Assembly: GCF_013377015.1 (NCBI RefSeq)
Contig: NZ_JACABA010000002.1
Span: forward strand, 62,001-126,000
Source: Rhodopseudomonas sp.
Lineage (GTDB): Bacteria; Pseudomonadota; Alphaproteobacteria; Rhizobiales; Xanthobacteraceae
Reading direction: 5' to 3'
Length of the DNA: 64,000 nt
Shown: positions 27,997 to 36,755 of the stretch, piece by piece
Numbering within the stretch: the stretch's first letter is position 1
Layout: each line of letters starts with the position of its first letter
Made by a program: the position numbers and the translations under genes
The notes under the pieces: generated by a model
What the model was told of the DNA's origin: nothing
Database searches by the model: none
Seen by the model: the letters and a program-made list of their open reading frames with translations, nothing else

Positions 27997-29217
27997 ATGG
28001 AAGAATTCTACCGCATACGCCGTTTGCCGCCTTACGTGTTCGAGCAGGTCAACCGGGCCAAGGCGGCCGCGCGCAATGCCGGGGCCGACATCATCGATCT
28101 CGGCATGGGCAATCCGGACCTGCCGGCCCCCGCCCATGTCATCGAGAAGATGAAGGAAACGCTTGGCCGGCCGCGCACTGACCGTTATTCGGCGTCGCGC
28201 GGCATCACCGGCCTGCGCCGGGCGCAGGCGGCCTATTACGACCGCCGCTTCGGGGTGAAGCTCAACCCCGATACCCAGGTGGTGGCGACGCTCGGCTCCA
28301 AGGAAGGTTTCGCAAACGTGGCGCAGGCGATCACCGCGCCCGGCGACGTGGTGCTGTGCCCGAACCCGAGCTATCCGATCCACGCCTTCGGCTTCCTGAT
28401 GGCCGGCGGCGTGATCCGCTCGGTGCCGTCGGAGCCGACGCCGGAATTCTTCGCCGCGGCGGAGCGGGCAATCATCCATTCGATCCCGAAGCCGATCGCG
28501 ATGATCGTGTGCTATCCGTCGAATCCGACCGCCTATGTGGCCAGCCTGGATTTCTACAAGGATTTGGTGGCGTTCGCGAAGAAGCACGAGATCTATATCC
28601 TGTCGGATTTGGCCTATGCGGAAGTCTATTTCGACGACGCCAATCCGCCACCGTCGGTGCTGCAGGTGCCGGGCGCGATGGACGTCACCGTCGAATTCAC
28701 CTCAATGTCGAAGACGTTCTCGATGGCCGGCTGGCGGATGGGATTCGCGGTCGGTAACGAGCGCATCATCGCAGCCCTGGCGCGGGTGAAATCCTATCTC
28801 GACTACGGCGCCTTCACCCCGGTGCAGGTGGCGGCGACGGCCGCGCTGAACGGCCCGGACGATTGCATCCGCGAGATGCGCGAAATCTATCGCAAGCGCC
28901 GCGACGCGCTGGTCGAATCGTTCGGCAGGGCAGGTTGGGAGATTCCGCCGCCGTCCGCCTCGATGTTCGCCTGGGCGCCGCTGCCGCCCGCCTTCAGGGA
29001 TGTCGGCAGCATGCAGTTCGCCACCCTGATGGTGGAGAAATCCGGCGTCGTGGTGTCACCGGGCGTGGCGTTCGGCGAGCACGGTGAGGGCTTCGTCCGC
29101 ATCGCCATGGTGGAAAACGAGCAGCGGATCAGGCAGGCCGCTCGCGGCGTCCGCCGCTTCCTTGAAAGCGGCGTCGAAACGTTGCACAACGTGGTTCCTC
29201 TCGCCACCCGGCGATAG
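27997..29217 (+). CDS. Class I/II aminotransferase (AlaC-like)
   Basis: PLP-dependent aminotransferase of 406 residues. LGMGNPDLPAP near the start, the N-P-S-Y-P and SNPTAY loops, and the PLP lysine Lys239 in SMSKTFSMAGWR are visible. Its closest family memory is the AlaC / LL-diaminopimelate-aminotransferase-like group found immediately upstream of homoserine dehydrogenase in alphaproteobacteria; a glutamate-pyruvate role is likely but not proven. ATG 27997; the frame extends to 27874 without similarity. hom follows by 26 bp. Confidence 0.9.
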   Translation: MEEFYRIRRLPPYVFEQVNRAKAAARNAGADIIDLGMGNPDLPAPAHVIEKMKETLGRPRTDRYSASRGITGLRRAQAAYYDRRFGVKLNPDTQVVATLGSKEGFANVAQAITAPGDVVLCPNPSYPIHAFGFLMAGGVIRSVPSEPTPEFFAAAERAIIHSIPKPIAMIVCYPSNPTAYVASLDFYKDLVAFAKKHEIYILSDLAYAEVYFDDANPPPSVLQVPGAMDVTVEFTSMSKTFSMAGWRMGFAVGNERIIAALARVKSYLDYGAFTPVQVAATAALNGPDDCIREMREIYRKRRDALVESFGRAGWEIPPPSASMFAWAPLPPAFRDVGSMQFATLMVEKSGVVVSPGVAFGEHGEGFVRIAMVENEQRIRQAARGVRRFLESGVETLHNVVPLATRR

Positions 29218-29243
29218 CTCTTTCCGACAGGTTACATCGCGTC

Positions 29244-30566
29244 ATGATCGCACCACTGAGAGTGGGTATCGCGGGGCTCGGCACCGTTGGTGCCGAGGTT
29301 GTCCGCGTCATCGAACGGCAGGAACGCACGCTGTCGGCGCGCTGCGGCCGTGCCATCAAGGTGGTGGCGGTGACCGCGCGCTCGAAGGCGAAGAAGCGCG
29401 GGCTCGACCTGCGCGGCATCGAATGGGCGAAGAGCCCGATGGCGATCGCGGCCGATCCCGAGATCGACTGCTTTGTCGAATTGATCGGCGGCGTCGATGA
29501 GCCGGCGGGACCGGCGATCGAGGCCGCGCTTTCGTCCGGAAAATCGGTGGTCACCGCCAACAAGGCGCTGATCGCCAAGCACGGGCTGCGCCTCGCCAGC
29601 CTCGCCGAACAGCACGGTGGCGCGCTGAACTATGAGGCTGCCGTCTGCGCTGCGATTCCGGTGATCAAGACGCTGCGCGAAGGCCTCGCCGGCACCGACA
29701 TCGCGCGGATCTACGGCATTCTCAACGGCACCTGCAATTACATCCTGACCCGAATGGAGCAGGAGGGGCTGTCATTCGCCGAGTGTCTCGCCGACGCGCA
29801 ACGGCTCGGCTATGCCGAGGCCAACCCGTCATTCGACGTCGACGGCCACGATACCGCGCAGAAGCTCTCTATCCTGGCCAGCCTCGCCTTCGGCACCAAG
29901 GTGGCGCAGAGCGCGGTCTCGGTCGAAGGCATCTCGACGATCGCGCCGGAAGACCTGCGCGCCGCCGCCGATCTCGGCTACCGCGTCAAGCTGCTCGGCG
30001 TCGCGGTGCGGACCGCGACCGGCATCGAGCAGCGGGTGCATCCGACCATGGTGCCGCGGACCTCCTCGATCGCGCAGGTGATGGATGTCACCAACGCGGT
30101 GACGATCGACGGCGTCGGGATTCCGCCGATCACGTTGGTTGGCGCCGGCGCTGGCGCCGCGGCGACCGCTTCCGCCGTGGTCGCCGATATTGCCGATGTC
30201 GCGCGCGGCATCCGGGCGATGCCGTTCGGCCGGCCGGTGGCGAAGCTGAAGCTAACCAAGAAGGCGCCGATGGAGCGCCACGAGGGCGGCTACTATCTGC
30301 GGCTGATGGCGCGCGATCTGCCCGGCACCGCCGGCAAGATCGCCACCAGGCTCGCCGAACAGGACATTTCGATCGAATCGATCATGCAGCGCCACCCCGA
30401 CGGCAAGGTCGGCGGCAATGGCGGCGCGCGCAAGTCGCAGCCGGTGCCGGTGATTCTGGTCACCTACGCGACCACCGAGGACGCGGTGCGCCGCGCGCTG
30501 GCGGCGGTGCAGCGCGACAAGGTGATCAGCGGCCGTCCGCAGTTGATACGGATCGAGAAAAACTAG
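29244..30566 (+). CDS. hom: Homoserine dehydrogenase
   Basis: Reduces aspartate semialdehyde to homoserine, the branch point to threonine and methionine. 440 residues. NAD(P)-binding GIAGLGTVGAEVV is at the N-terminus, catalytic region GILNGTCNYILTRM and DVDGHDTAQKLSILASLAFG in the middle, and a C-terminal ACT domain (YYLRLMARDLPGTAGKIATRL) that usually senses threonine. Cotranscribed with the aminotransferase and glpX (50 bp downstream). Confidence 0.96.
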   Translation: MIAPLRVGIAGLGTVGAEVVRVIERQERTLSARCGRAIKVVAVTARSKAKKRGLDLRGIEWAKSPMAIAADPEIDCFVELIGGVDEPAGPAIEAALSSGKSVVTANKALIAKHGLRLASLAEQHGGALNYEAAVCAAIPVIKTLREGLAGTDIARIYGILNGTCNYILTRMEQEGLSFAECLADAQRLGYAEANPSFDVDGHDTAQKLSILASLAFGTKVAQSAVSVEGISTIAPEDLRAAADLGYRVKLLGVAVRTATGIEQRVHPTMVPRTSSIAQVMDVTNAVTIDGVGIPPITLVGAGAGAAATASAVVADIADVARGIRAMPFGRPVAKLKLTKKAPMERHEGGYYLRLMARDLPGTAGKIATRLAEQDISIESIMQRHPDGKVGGNGGARKSQPVPVILVTYATTEDAVRRALAAVQRDKVISGRPQLIRIEKN

Positions 30567-30615
30567 AGCCTTATTCGGGCCGAACCGCCCGCTGTGAATT
30601 TGGGGAGTACCACCA

Positions 30616-31617
30616 ATGTCGACAGTTATCTCCGTCCCGCCGCAGCAATTGCTGGAGCGCATCCTGACTCTCGAGATCGTGCGGGTCACCGAGCGCGCGG
30701 CGGTGTCGGCGGCGCGGTTGCGTGGCCATGGCAATGAAAAGGGCGCCGATCAGGCCGCCGTCGACGCGATGCGCCGCGAACTCAACAAGATGCCGATCGA
30801 GGGCACCATCGTGATCGGCGAGGGCGAGCGCGACGAGGCGCCGATGTTGTTCATCGGCGAGAAGGTCGGCATCAATGCCGGGCCGAAGGTCGACATTGCG
30901 GTCGATCCGCTGGAAGGCACCACGTTGTGCGCCAAGGACATGCCGGGCTCGATCGCCACCATGGCGATGGCCGACGGCGGCACGCTGCTGCACGCCCCCG
31001 ACGTCTACATGGACAAGATCGCGATCGGACCGGGCTACCCGAAACACCTCGTCGATCTCGATGCGCCGCCGGCTGAGAACATTGCCCGTCTCGCCAAGGC
31101 CAAGGGCGTGCCGATGACGGCGATCACCGCGCTGGTGCTGGACCGTCCGCGCCACGCCGCCCTGATCGCCGCGATCCGCGCCACCGGCGCCGCGTTGCGG
31201 CTGATCTCCGATGGCGACGTCGCCGGCGTGATTCACACTGCCGATCCCGACAACACCGGCGTCGATATCTATCTCGGCACCGGCGGCGCGCCGGAAGGCG
31301 TGCTGGCGGCGGCTGCGTTGCGCTGCATCGGCGGCCAGATGTACACACGGCTGATCCTCGACAGCCACGAGAAGCGCAACCGCGCCGAATCGATGGGCGT
31401 GTCCGATCCGAATTTCGTCTACGCGGTCGAGGACATGGTGAAGGGCGACTGCCTGTTCGCCGCCACCGGCGTCACCGACGGCTCGATGCTGTCCGGCGTC
31501 AAGTTCCGCAAGGACAATGTGATCCAGACCGACACCGTGGTGATGCGCTCGGTCACCGGCACGGTGCGGTACATCAAGGCCGATCACCGCCAGCTCGAAA
31601 AATTCCATCTCGATTGA
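30616..31617 (+). CDS. glpX: Class II fructose-1,6-bisphosphatase
   Basis: Hydrolyses fructose-1,6-bisphosphate in gluconeogenesis; in autotrophs also serves the Calvin cycle. 333 residues. The metal-binding signatures GEGERDEAPM and VDPLEGTTLCA are present, followed by PRHAALIAAIRATGAALRLISDGDVAG and GTGGAPEGVLAAAALRC. Third gene of the aminotransferase-hom-glpX run; the GNAT gene starts 8 bp after its stop. Confidence 0.95.
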   Translation: MSTVISVPPQQLLERILTLEIVRVTERAAVSAARLRGHGNEKGADQAAVDAMRRELNKMPIEGTIVIGEGERDEAPMLFIGEKVGINAGPKVDIAVDPLEGTTLCAKDMPGSIATMAMADGGTLLHAPDVYMDKIAIGPGYPKHLVDLDAPPAENIARLAKAKGVPMTAITALVLDRPRHAALIAAIRATGAALRLISDGDVAGVIHTADPDNTGVDIYLGTGGAPEGVLAAAALRCIGGQMYTRLILDSHEKRNRAESMGVSDPNFVYAVEDMVKGDCLFAATGVTDGSMLSGVKFRKDNVIQTDTVVMRSVTGTVRYIKADHRQLEKFHLD

Positions 31618-31625
31618 GAGGCACG

Positions 31626-32075
31626 ATGCCCGCCGACATCCTGATCCGGCCGCTGCACGCCGACGAGCGCGCCGCGTGGGAGCCGTTGTGGGCGGGCTAT
31701 CTCACCTTCTACAAGGCGACAATCGCGCCCGAGGTGTCTGACGTCACCTGGGCGCGGTTTCACGATCCGGCCGAGCCGATGTTCGTTCTCGGCGCCTATG
31801 TGGACGGCAAACTGACCGGGATCGTGCACTACCTCTATCACCGCTCGTGTTGGACCGTCGGTGACTACTGTTACTTGCAGGATCTGTTTGTCGATTCCAG
31901 CGCGCGAGGACTTGGCGTCGGGCGGGCGTTGATCGAGGCGGTGTACACCAACGCCAAAGCGGCCGGCTGCAGCCGGGTGCATTGGCTGACTCAGACCCAC
32001 AACGCGCAGGCGCGGATCCTGTACGACCAGGTCGCGGAGAATTCGGGCTTCATGCAGTACCGGAAGATCTTTTGA
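31626..32075 (+). CDS. GNAT family N-acetyltransferase
   Basis: 149 residues. The acetyl-CoA pyrophosphate loop is visible as LQDLFVDSSARGLGVGRALIEAV (R-G-x-G-x-G/A pattern), followed by a C-terminal strand ARILYDQVAENSGFMQYRKIF typical of small-molecule GNATs. Substrate unknown. ATG 31626 follows GAGAGG; an in-frame ATG at 31614 overlaps the end of glpX. Probably the distal gene of the hom-glpX operon. Confidence 0.88.
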   Translation: MPADILIRPLHADERAAWEPLWAGYLTFYKATIAPEVSDVTWARFHDPAEPMFVLGAYVDGKLTGIVHYLYHRSCWTVGDYCYLQDLFVDSSARGLGVGRALIEAVYTNAKAAGCSRVHWLTQTHNAQARILYDQVAENSGFMQYRKIF

Positions 32076-32083
32076 GCCCCAGC

Positions 32084-32194
32084 CGTCATTGCGAGCCACC
32101 GGTCGGCGCGAAGCGCCGTCCGGTGAGCGAACCAATCCAGCTCTTTCCGATCCAGCACTGGATTGCTTCGTCGCAAGTGCTCCTCGCAATGACG
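32084..32194. repeat. Palindromic extragenic repeat (CGTCATTGCGAG type)
   Basis: Begins CGTCATTGCGAG and ends with the inverted CTCGCAATGACG; inside are CAATCCAG and CTGGATTG arms and a GGCGCGAAGCGCC hairpin. The whole 111 bp can fold as one imperfect cruciform. Repeats with these arms are scattered through Rhodopseudomonas and Bradyrhizobium genomes and other bacteria (from memory). It fills most of the gap between the GNAT and dehalogenase genes. Confidence 0.8.
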
Positions 32195-32235
32195 AACTGA
32201 AGCAATGCAAGAAACGAGAACAAGGGATTGAAACG

Positions 32236-32958
32236 ATGAGCGTGATGGCCGATGCGCCGAAGGCGCTGGTGTTCGATGTGTTCGGCACCGTGGTGGACTG
32301 GCGCTCCAGCCTGATCGCGGATTTCACCGCATGGGGCGCCGAACGCGATCTTCAGGTCGACTGGGCCGGGCTGGTGGATGCCTGGCGACAGGCCTATGCG
32401 CCGTCGATGGACGAGGTGCGCAAACATCCCGAGTGCGGCTACAAGATGCTGGATACGCTGCACCGCGAAACGCTGGAGCAACTGGCCCCTCGGTTCGGCA
32501 TCGTCGGCGCCAGCGAACCCGAACTGCGCTATCTCACCACCGGCTGGCACCGGCTGAAGCCCTGGCCCGACAGCGTGGCCGGCCTGACCCGGCTGAAGTC
32601 CAGATACATCATCGCGCCGTTGTCGAACGGCAACGTCGCGCTACTCACCAACATGGCGAAGTTCGCGGGCCTGCCGTGGGATCTGGTGCTGAGCGCCGAG
32701 ATTTTCGCGCATTATAAGCCCGATCCCGAGACCTATCTGGGCGCGGCCCGGCTGCTGGGCCTGGTGCCGGAGCAGGTGATGATGGTCGCCGCCCACAACA
32801 ACGATCTCGCCGCGGCGCAGGCGCTCGGGCTGAAGACCGCTTTCGTGCCGCGGATCACCGAATACGGCCCGCTGCAGAGCCGTGACTTCAAGGCCGAGGG
32901 CGACTGGGATGTCGTCGCGGCGGACTTCAATGCGCTCGCCGATCGGATGGGGTGCTGA
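32236..32958 (+). CDS. Haloacid dehalogenase, type II
   Basis: A 240-residue HAD-superfamily enzyme. The nucleophile is Asp14 in LVFDVFGTVVDWR; the Ser/Asn of LSNGN, the Lys of HYKPDPETYL and the acidic MVAAHNNDLAAAQALG complete the motifs. VDWR and the cap sequence match L-2-haloacid dehalogenases, which hydrolyse 2-chloro/bromo acids by attack of the Asp. True substrate could be other. ATG 32236; the open frame upstream runs through the palindromic repeat and is not coding. Confidence 0.9.
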   Translation: MSVMADAPKALVFDVFGTVVDWRSSLIADFTAWGAERDLQVDWAGLVDAWRQAYAPSMDEVRKHPECGYKMLDTLHRETLEQLAPRFGIVGASEPELRYLTTGWHRLKPWPDSVAGLTRLKSRYIIAPLSNGNVALLTNMAKFAGLPWDLVLSAEIFAHYKPDPETYLGAARLLGLVPEQVMMVAAHNNDLAAAQALGLKTAFVPRITEYGPLQSRDFKAEGDWDVVAADFNALADRMGC

Positions 32959-33011
32959 AGTCGGGCAAGGCGCCTTTGTTGCTCCGACGCTTCGTGCTTA
33001 TCTGAACCATC

Positions 33012-34853
33012 ATGACGCTTCCCGCATCCGCATTGCCGATCGACCCGCCGCCGGCGTTTCTCGGCGTGACGCGGTCTGCTACCGGCAAGCTGTGGCGCGA
33101 CCGGCTCGATCCGCGCGGCGCGGCGCGGGCGCTGGCGATCGCGCAGCGCTATCAGCTGCCCGAAATGCTGGCGCGGGTGATCGCCGGGCGCGGCATCGAG
33201 ATCGACGCGGTGGCGGATTTTCTCGATCCGACGATCCGCAAGCTGATGCCCGATCCCTACACGGTGACCCAGATGGAGGCCGCGGCGAAGCGCATCGCTG
33301 ACGCCGCCGTGAAGGCCGAGAAGGTCGCGATCTTTGGCGACTACGACGTCGACGGCGCGACCTCGGCCGCCTTGCTGGCCTGGCATCTGCGGCATTGCGG
33401 GCTCGATCCGCTGATCCACATCCCCGACCGCATCTTCGAGGGTTACGGCCCCAATGTCGAAGCGATCCGGATGCTGGCGGAGAAGGGCGCCACGCTGCTG
33501 GTGACGGTGGATTGCGGCACCACAAGTCTCGAGCCGCTTGCCGAAGCACGGCGGCTCGGCATGTCCGCGGTGGTAATCGATCATCATCAATGTGGCGACG
33601 AACTGCCGGAGGTGGATGCGCTGGTCAATCCGAATCGTCCCGACGATTTGTCTGGGCTCGGCCATCTCGCCGCGGTCGGGCTGGTGCTGATCACGCTGGT
33701 CGCGGTCAATCGCGAGCTGCGGCAGCGCGGATTCTGGAGCGCGGAACTGCCGGAGCCCGATCTGCTGAGCATGCTGCATCACGTCGCCCTCGGCACCGTC
33801 GCCGACGTGGCACCGTTGACCGGGCTGAACCGTGCCTTTGTCGCCAAGGGACTGATCGCGCTGCGGCGCCGCGATCATGTCGGCCACACCGCGCTGATGG
33901 ACGTGTCACGCCTCAACGGGCCGCCGGAGGCCTGGCATCTCGGCTTCATGCTGGGGCCACGGATCAATGCCGGCGGCCGGATCGGCCGCGCCGATCTCGG
34001 GGTGCGGCTGCTGCTGGAGGGCGACATCTCCGAAGCTGCAAGAATCGCCGCCGAGCTTGACCGGCTCAACACCGAGCGCCGGGTGATCGAACAGATGGCC
34101 GAAGCGCAGGCCGAGGCCGAGGCGCTGGCCTCGCTCGGGCTGGAGGACAAGGGCGCGGTGATCGTCACCGCGTCGGAAGGTTGGCACCCCGGCGTGGTCG
34201 GCCTGGTCGCGTCGCGGCTGAAGGAAAAATTTGGGCGGCCGGCTTTCGCGATCGCGTTGGAGCCCGGCGGCATCGGCACCGGATCCGGGCGGTCGATTTC
34301 CGGCGTCGATATCGGCAAGGTGGTGCGGCAGGCGGTTCATGATGGGCTGTTGATCAAAGGCGGCGGCCACGCGATGGCCGCCGGCGTGACGCTGCGCAAG
34401 GAACGGCTCGGCGAATTCCGGGCTTACCTCGAGACCGCGCTGTCCGCCGACGTCGGCAAGTCGCGGCATCTCAACGAATTGTTGATCGACGGCGCGGTGT
34501 CGGCGCGCGGCGTCACCACCGATCTGGTGGCGACGCTGAATCGCGCCGGTCCGTTCGGCAGCGGCAATCCGGAGCCGGTGATCGCGCTGCCGTCGCATCA
34601 GCTGGTCTATGCCGACGAAGTCGGGCAGGCGCATCTGCGGCTGCGCTTCAAGTCCGGCGACGGCGCGATCGTCAACGGCATCGCGTTCCGCAGCGTCGGC
34701 CAGAAGCTCGGCGACGCCCTCATGCAAAATCGCGGTCAGCCGCTGCACGTCGCCGGCTCGCTCGCGGTGGATCGCTGGCAGGGCGCCGAGCGGGTGCAGC
34801 TACGGGTGATCGACGTCGCAGTGCCGGACCCCGGGCCGGCGATGATCCGCTAG
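33012..34853 (+). CDS. recJ: Single-strand-specific 5'-3' exonuclease RecJ
   Basis: DHH-family nuclease for RecF-pathway recombination and mismatch repair. 613 residues. FGDYDVDGATSAALL and VVIDHHQCGDELP supply the metal-binding aspartates and histidines; LGPRINAGGRIG, SGRSISGVDIG and GGGHAMAAGVTL complete the core. The C-terminal OB-like region ends in VQLRVIDVAVPDPG. It follows the HAD gene by 53 bp on the same strand. Confidence 0.95.
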   Translation: MTLPASALPIDPPPAFLGVTRSATGKLWRDRLDPRGAARALAIAQRYQLPEMLARVIAGRGIEIDAVADFLDPTIRKLMPDPYTVTQMEAAAKRIADAAVKAEKVAIFGDYDVDGATSAALLAWHLRHCGLDPLIHIPDRIFEGYGPNVEAIRMLAEKGATLLVTVDCGTTSLEPLAEARRLGMSAVVIDHHQCGDELPEVDALVNPNRPDDLSGLGHLAAVGLVLITLVAVNRELRQRGFWSAELPEPDLLSMLHHVALGTVADVAPLTGLNRAFVAKGLIALRRRDHVGHTALMDVSRLNGPPEAWHLGFMLGPRINAGGRIGRADLGVRLLLEGDISEAARIAAELDRLNTERRVIEQMAEAQAEAEALASLGLEDKGAVIVTASEGWHPGVVGLVASRLKEKFGRPAFAIALEPGGIGTGSGRSISGVDIGKVVRQAVHDGLLIKGGGHAMAAGVTLRKERLGEFRAYLETALSADVGKSRHLNELLIDGAVSARGVTTDLVATLNRAGPFGSGNPEPVIALPSHQLVYADEVGQAHLRLRFKSGDGAIVNGIAFRSVGQKLGDALMQNRGQPLHVAGSLAVDRWQGAERVQLRVIDVAVPDPGPAMIR

Positions 34854-34994
34854 CTCGACGATTTGTTCGTCACTGCGAGCAACTGAGCGCGGACGTCCCG
34901 GCGTCGCGAACCGCGACTTTGGTGTCCGGCGTCATCTAACTTTCAAACCCCTCCGTCAGGATCGCGCCATTCTCATTCCGAAGGGGCTGCAGGC

Positions 34995-36623
34995 ATGACC
35001 GACTTCACGATCAATCAGACGCTGGATCCGGGGGGACCGGTTCAACCGGCGTCGCGGCCCAATTTGGACAAGGGTTTCAACCCCCTGACCATGATCCTGT
35101 TCTTCGGCATTCTCGGTGCCGGCCTGCTGTTCGTCGCCTACAGCATCTATGTCGATGTCGATGCGACCGGCGTCAAGGTGACCACCTATCTGCCCTATCT
35201 GCTGCTGCTGGTGGCGCTGTTGATCGCGCTCGGCTTCGAATTCGTCAACGGCTTCCACGACACCGCCAACGCGGTGGCGACCGTGATCTACACCCATTCG
35301 TTGCAGCCGGAATTCGCCGTGATGTGGTCCGGCTTCTTCAACTTCCTCGGCGTGCTGTTCTCGACCGGCGCGGTGGCGTTCGGCATCGTCTCGCTGCTGC
35401 CGGTCGAACTGATCCTGCAGGTCGGCTCTAGCGCCGGCTTCGCGATGGTGTTCGCGTTGTTGATCGCCGCGATCATCTGGAATCTCGGCACCTGGTATTT
35501 CGGACTGCCCGCCTCGAGCTCGCATACTTTGATCGGTTCGATCATCGGCGTCGGCGTGGCCAATGCGATCATGCGCGGCCGCGACGGCACCTCGGGCGTC
35601 GACTGGGGCAAGGCCACCGAGATCGGCTATGCGCTGCTGCTGTCGCCGCTGGTCGGTTTCTGCTGCGCCGCGATCCTGCTGCTGATGCTGAAGTTCGTGA
35701 TCCGCAACCCGGCACTGTACGCAGCACCCGAGGGCAACAAGGCGCCGCCGCTGTGGATTCGCGGCATTCTGATCGCCACCTGCACCGGCGTCAGCTTCGC
35801 GCACGGCTCCAATGACGGTCAGAAGGGCATGGGTCTGATCATGCTGATCCTGATTGGCACGGTGCCGACCGCCTATGCGCTGAACCGCGCGCTGCCGGAA
35901 TCCCAGGTCGTGCAGTTCCAGAAGACCTCGACTGCGGCGGCGACGGTGATCGCCGCGAAAGGCGCCGGCCATAGCATCATCGGTGATCCGCGCCCGGCCG
36001 TGACTCTCTATGTGTCGCAGCACAAGATCACCGAAGGCACCTATCCGTCACTGGCAGTGCTGGTCAAAGATGTCGGCGATCAGGTGACGAAGTATGGGTC
36101 GCTCAACAAGGTGCCGGCCGAAGCGGTCGGCAACACCCGTAACGATATGTACCTGACTTCCGAAGCGATCCGCTTCCTGATGAAGGACAAGGAAAACGAT
36201 CTCAACAAGGAGGAGATCGGCACCCTCAACGCCTATAAGGGCTCGCTCGACAGCGCCACCAAGTTCATTCCGACCTGGGTCAAGATCGCGGTGGCGATCG
36301 CGCTCGGGCTCGGCACCATGATCGGCTGGAAGCGCATCGTGGTGACGGTCGGTGAGAAGATCGGCAAGACGCATCTGACCTACGCCCAGGGCGCCTCCGC
36401 CGAACTGGTCGCCGCGGTCACCATCGGCGCCGCCGACATGTTCGGCCTGCCGGTCTCGACCACCCACGTGCTGTCGAGCGGCGTCGCTGGCACGATGGCG
36501 GCCAACGGCTCGGGGCTGCAGATGTCAACGATCCGCAACCTGCTGATGGCCTGGGTGCTGACGTTACCGGCGGCGATCCTGTTGTCGGCCGGGTTGTACG
36601 TTGTGTTCTCGCATCTGTTCTGA
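34995..36623 (+). CDS. Inorganic phosphate transporter, PitA-like permease
   Basis: Membrane permease for (metal) phosphate:proton symport. 542 residues, about ten transmembrane helices. The duplicated PiT signatures are present: GFEFVNGFHDTANAVATVIYT in the first half and GADMFGLPVSTTHVLSS in the second, with GLPASSSHTLIGSIIGV and SFAHGSNDGQKGMG between. A soluble insert (about 305-410) separates the halves. Start ATG 34995 has AGGGGCTGCAGG upstream. A strong terminator follows. No DUF47 partner gene is adjacent. Confidence 0.93.
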   Translation: MTDFTINQTLDPGGPVQPASRPNLDKGFNPLTMILFFGILGAGLLFVAYSIYVDVDATGVKVTTYLPYLLLLVALLIALGFEFVNGFHDTANAVATVIYTHSLQPEFAVMWSGFFNFLGVLFSTGAVAFGIVSLLPVELILQVGSSAGFAMVFALLIAAIIWNLGTWYFGLPASSSHTLIGSIIGVGVANAIMRGRDGTSGVDWGKATEIGYALLLSPLVGFCCAAILLLMLKFVIRNPALYAAPEGNKAPPLWIRGILIATCTGVSFAHGSNDGQKGMGLIMLILIGTVPTAYALNRALPESQVVQFQKTSTAAATVIAAKGAGHSIIGDPRPAVTLYVSQHKITEGTYPSLAVLVKDVGDQVTKYGSLNKVPAEAVGNTRNDMYLTSEAIRFLMKDKENDLNKEEIGTLNAYKGSLDSATKFIPTWVKIAVAIALGLGTMIGWKRIVVTVGEKIGKTHLTYAQGASAELVAAVTIGAADMFGLPVSTTHVLSSGVAGTMAANGSGLQMSTIRNLLMAWVLTLPAAILLSAGLYVVFSHLF

Positions 36624-36673
36624 TCGAAATCGACGAGGCCGCCGCGTCAATCGCGGCGGCCGACGACAAAGAG

Positions 36674-36700
36674 AAGCCCGCGCAGTCGCTGCGCGGGCTT
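36674..36700. terminator. Terminator after the phosphate permease
   Basis: Twelve-bp perfect stem AAGCCCGCGCAG / CTGCGCGGGCTT with a TCG loop, followed by CCTGTTT on the plus strand. It lies between the convergent phosphate-permease and patatin genes and could serve both. A weaker GC hairpin (GCCGCCGCG/CGCGGCGGC) sits just upstream. Confidence 0.8.
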
Positions 36701-36755
36701 CCTGTTTGAACGGCCTCGTGACGCGGTCTCGACCGGCTGTCGCCGCGACCGACGA

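Noticed and set aside
34860-34920. CGTCACTGCGAGC after recJ, like the start of the repeat at 32084
   Set aside because: Only about 13 bases resemble it and the inverted partner arm is missing; at most a decayed copy.
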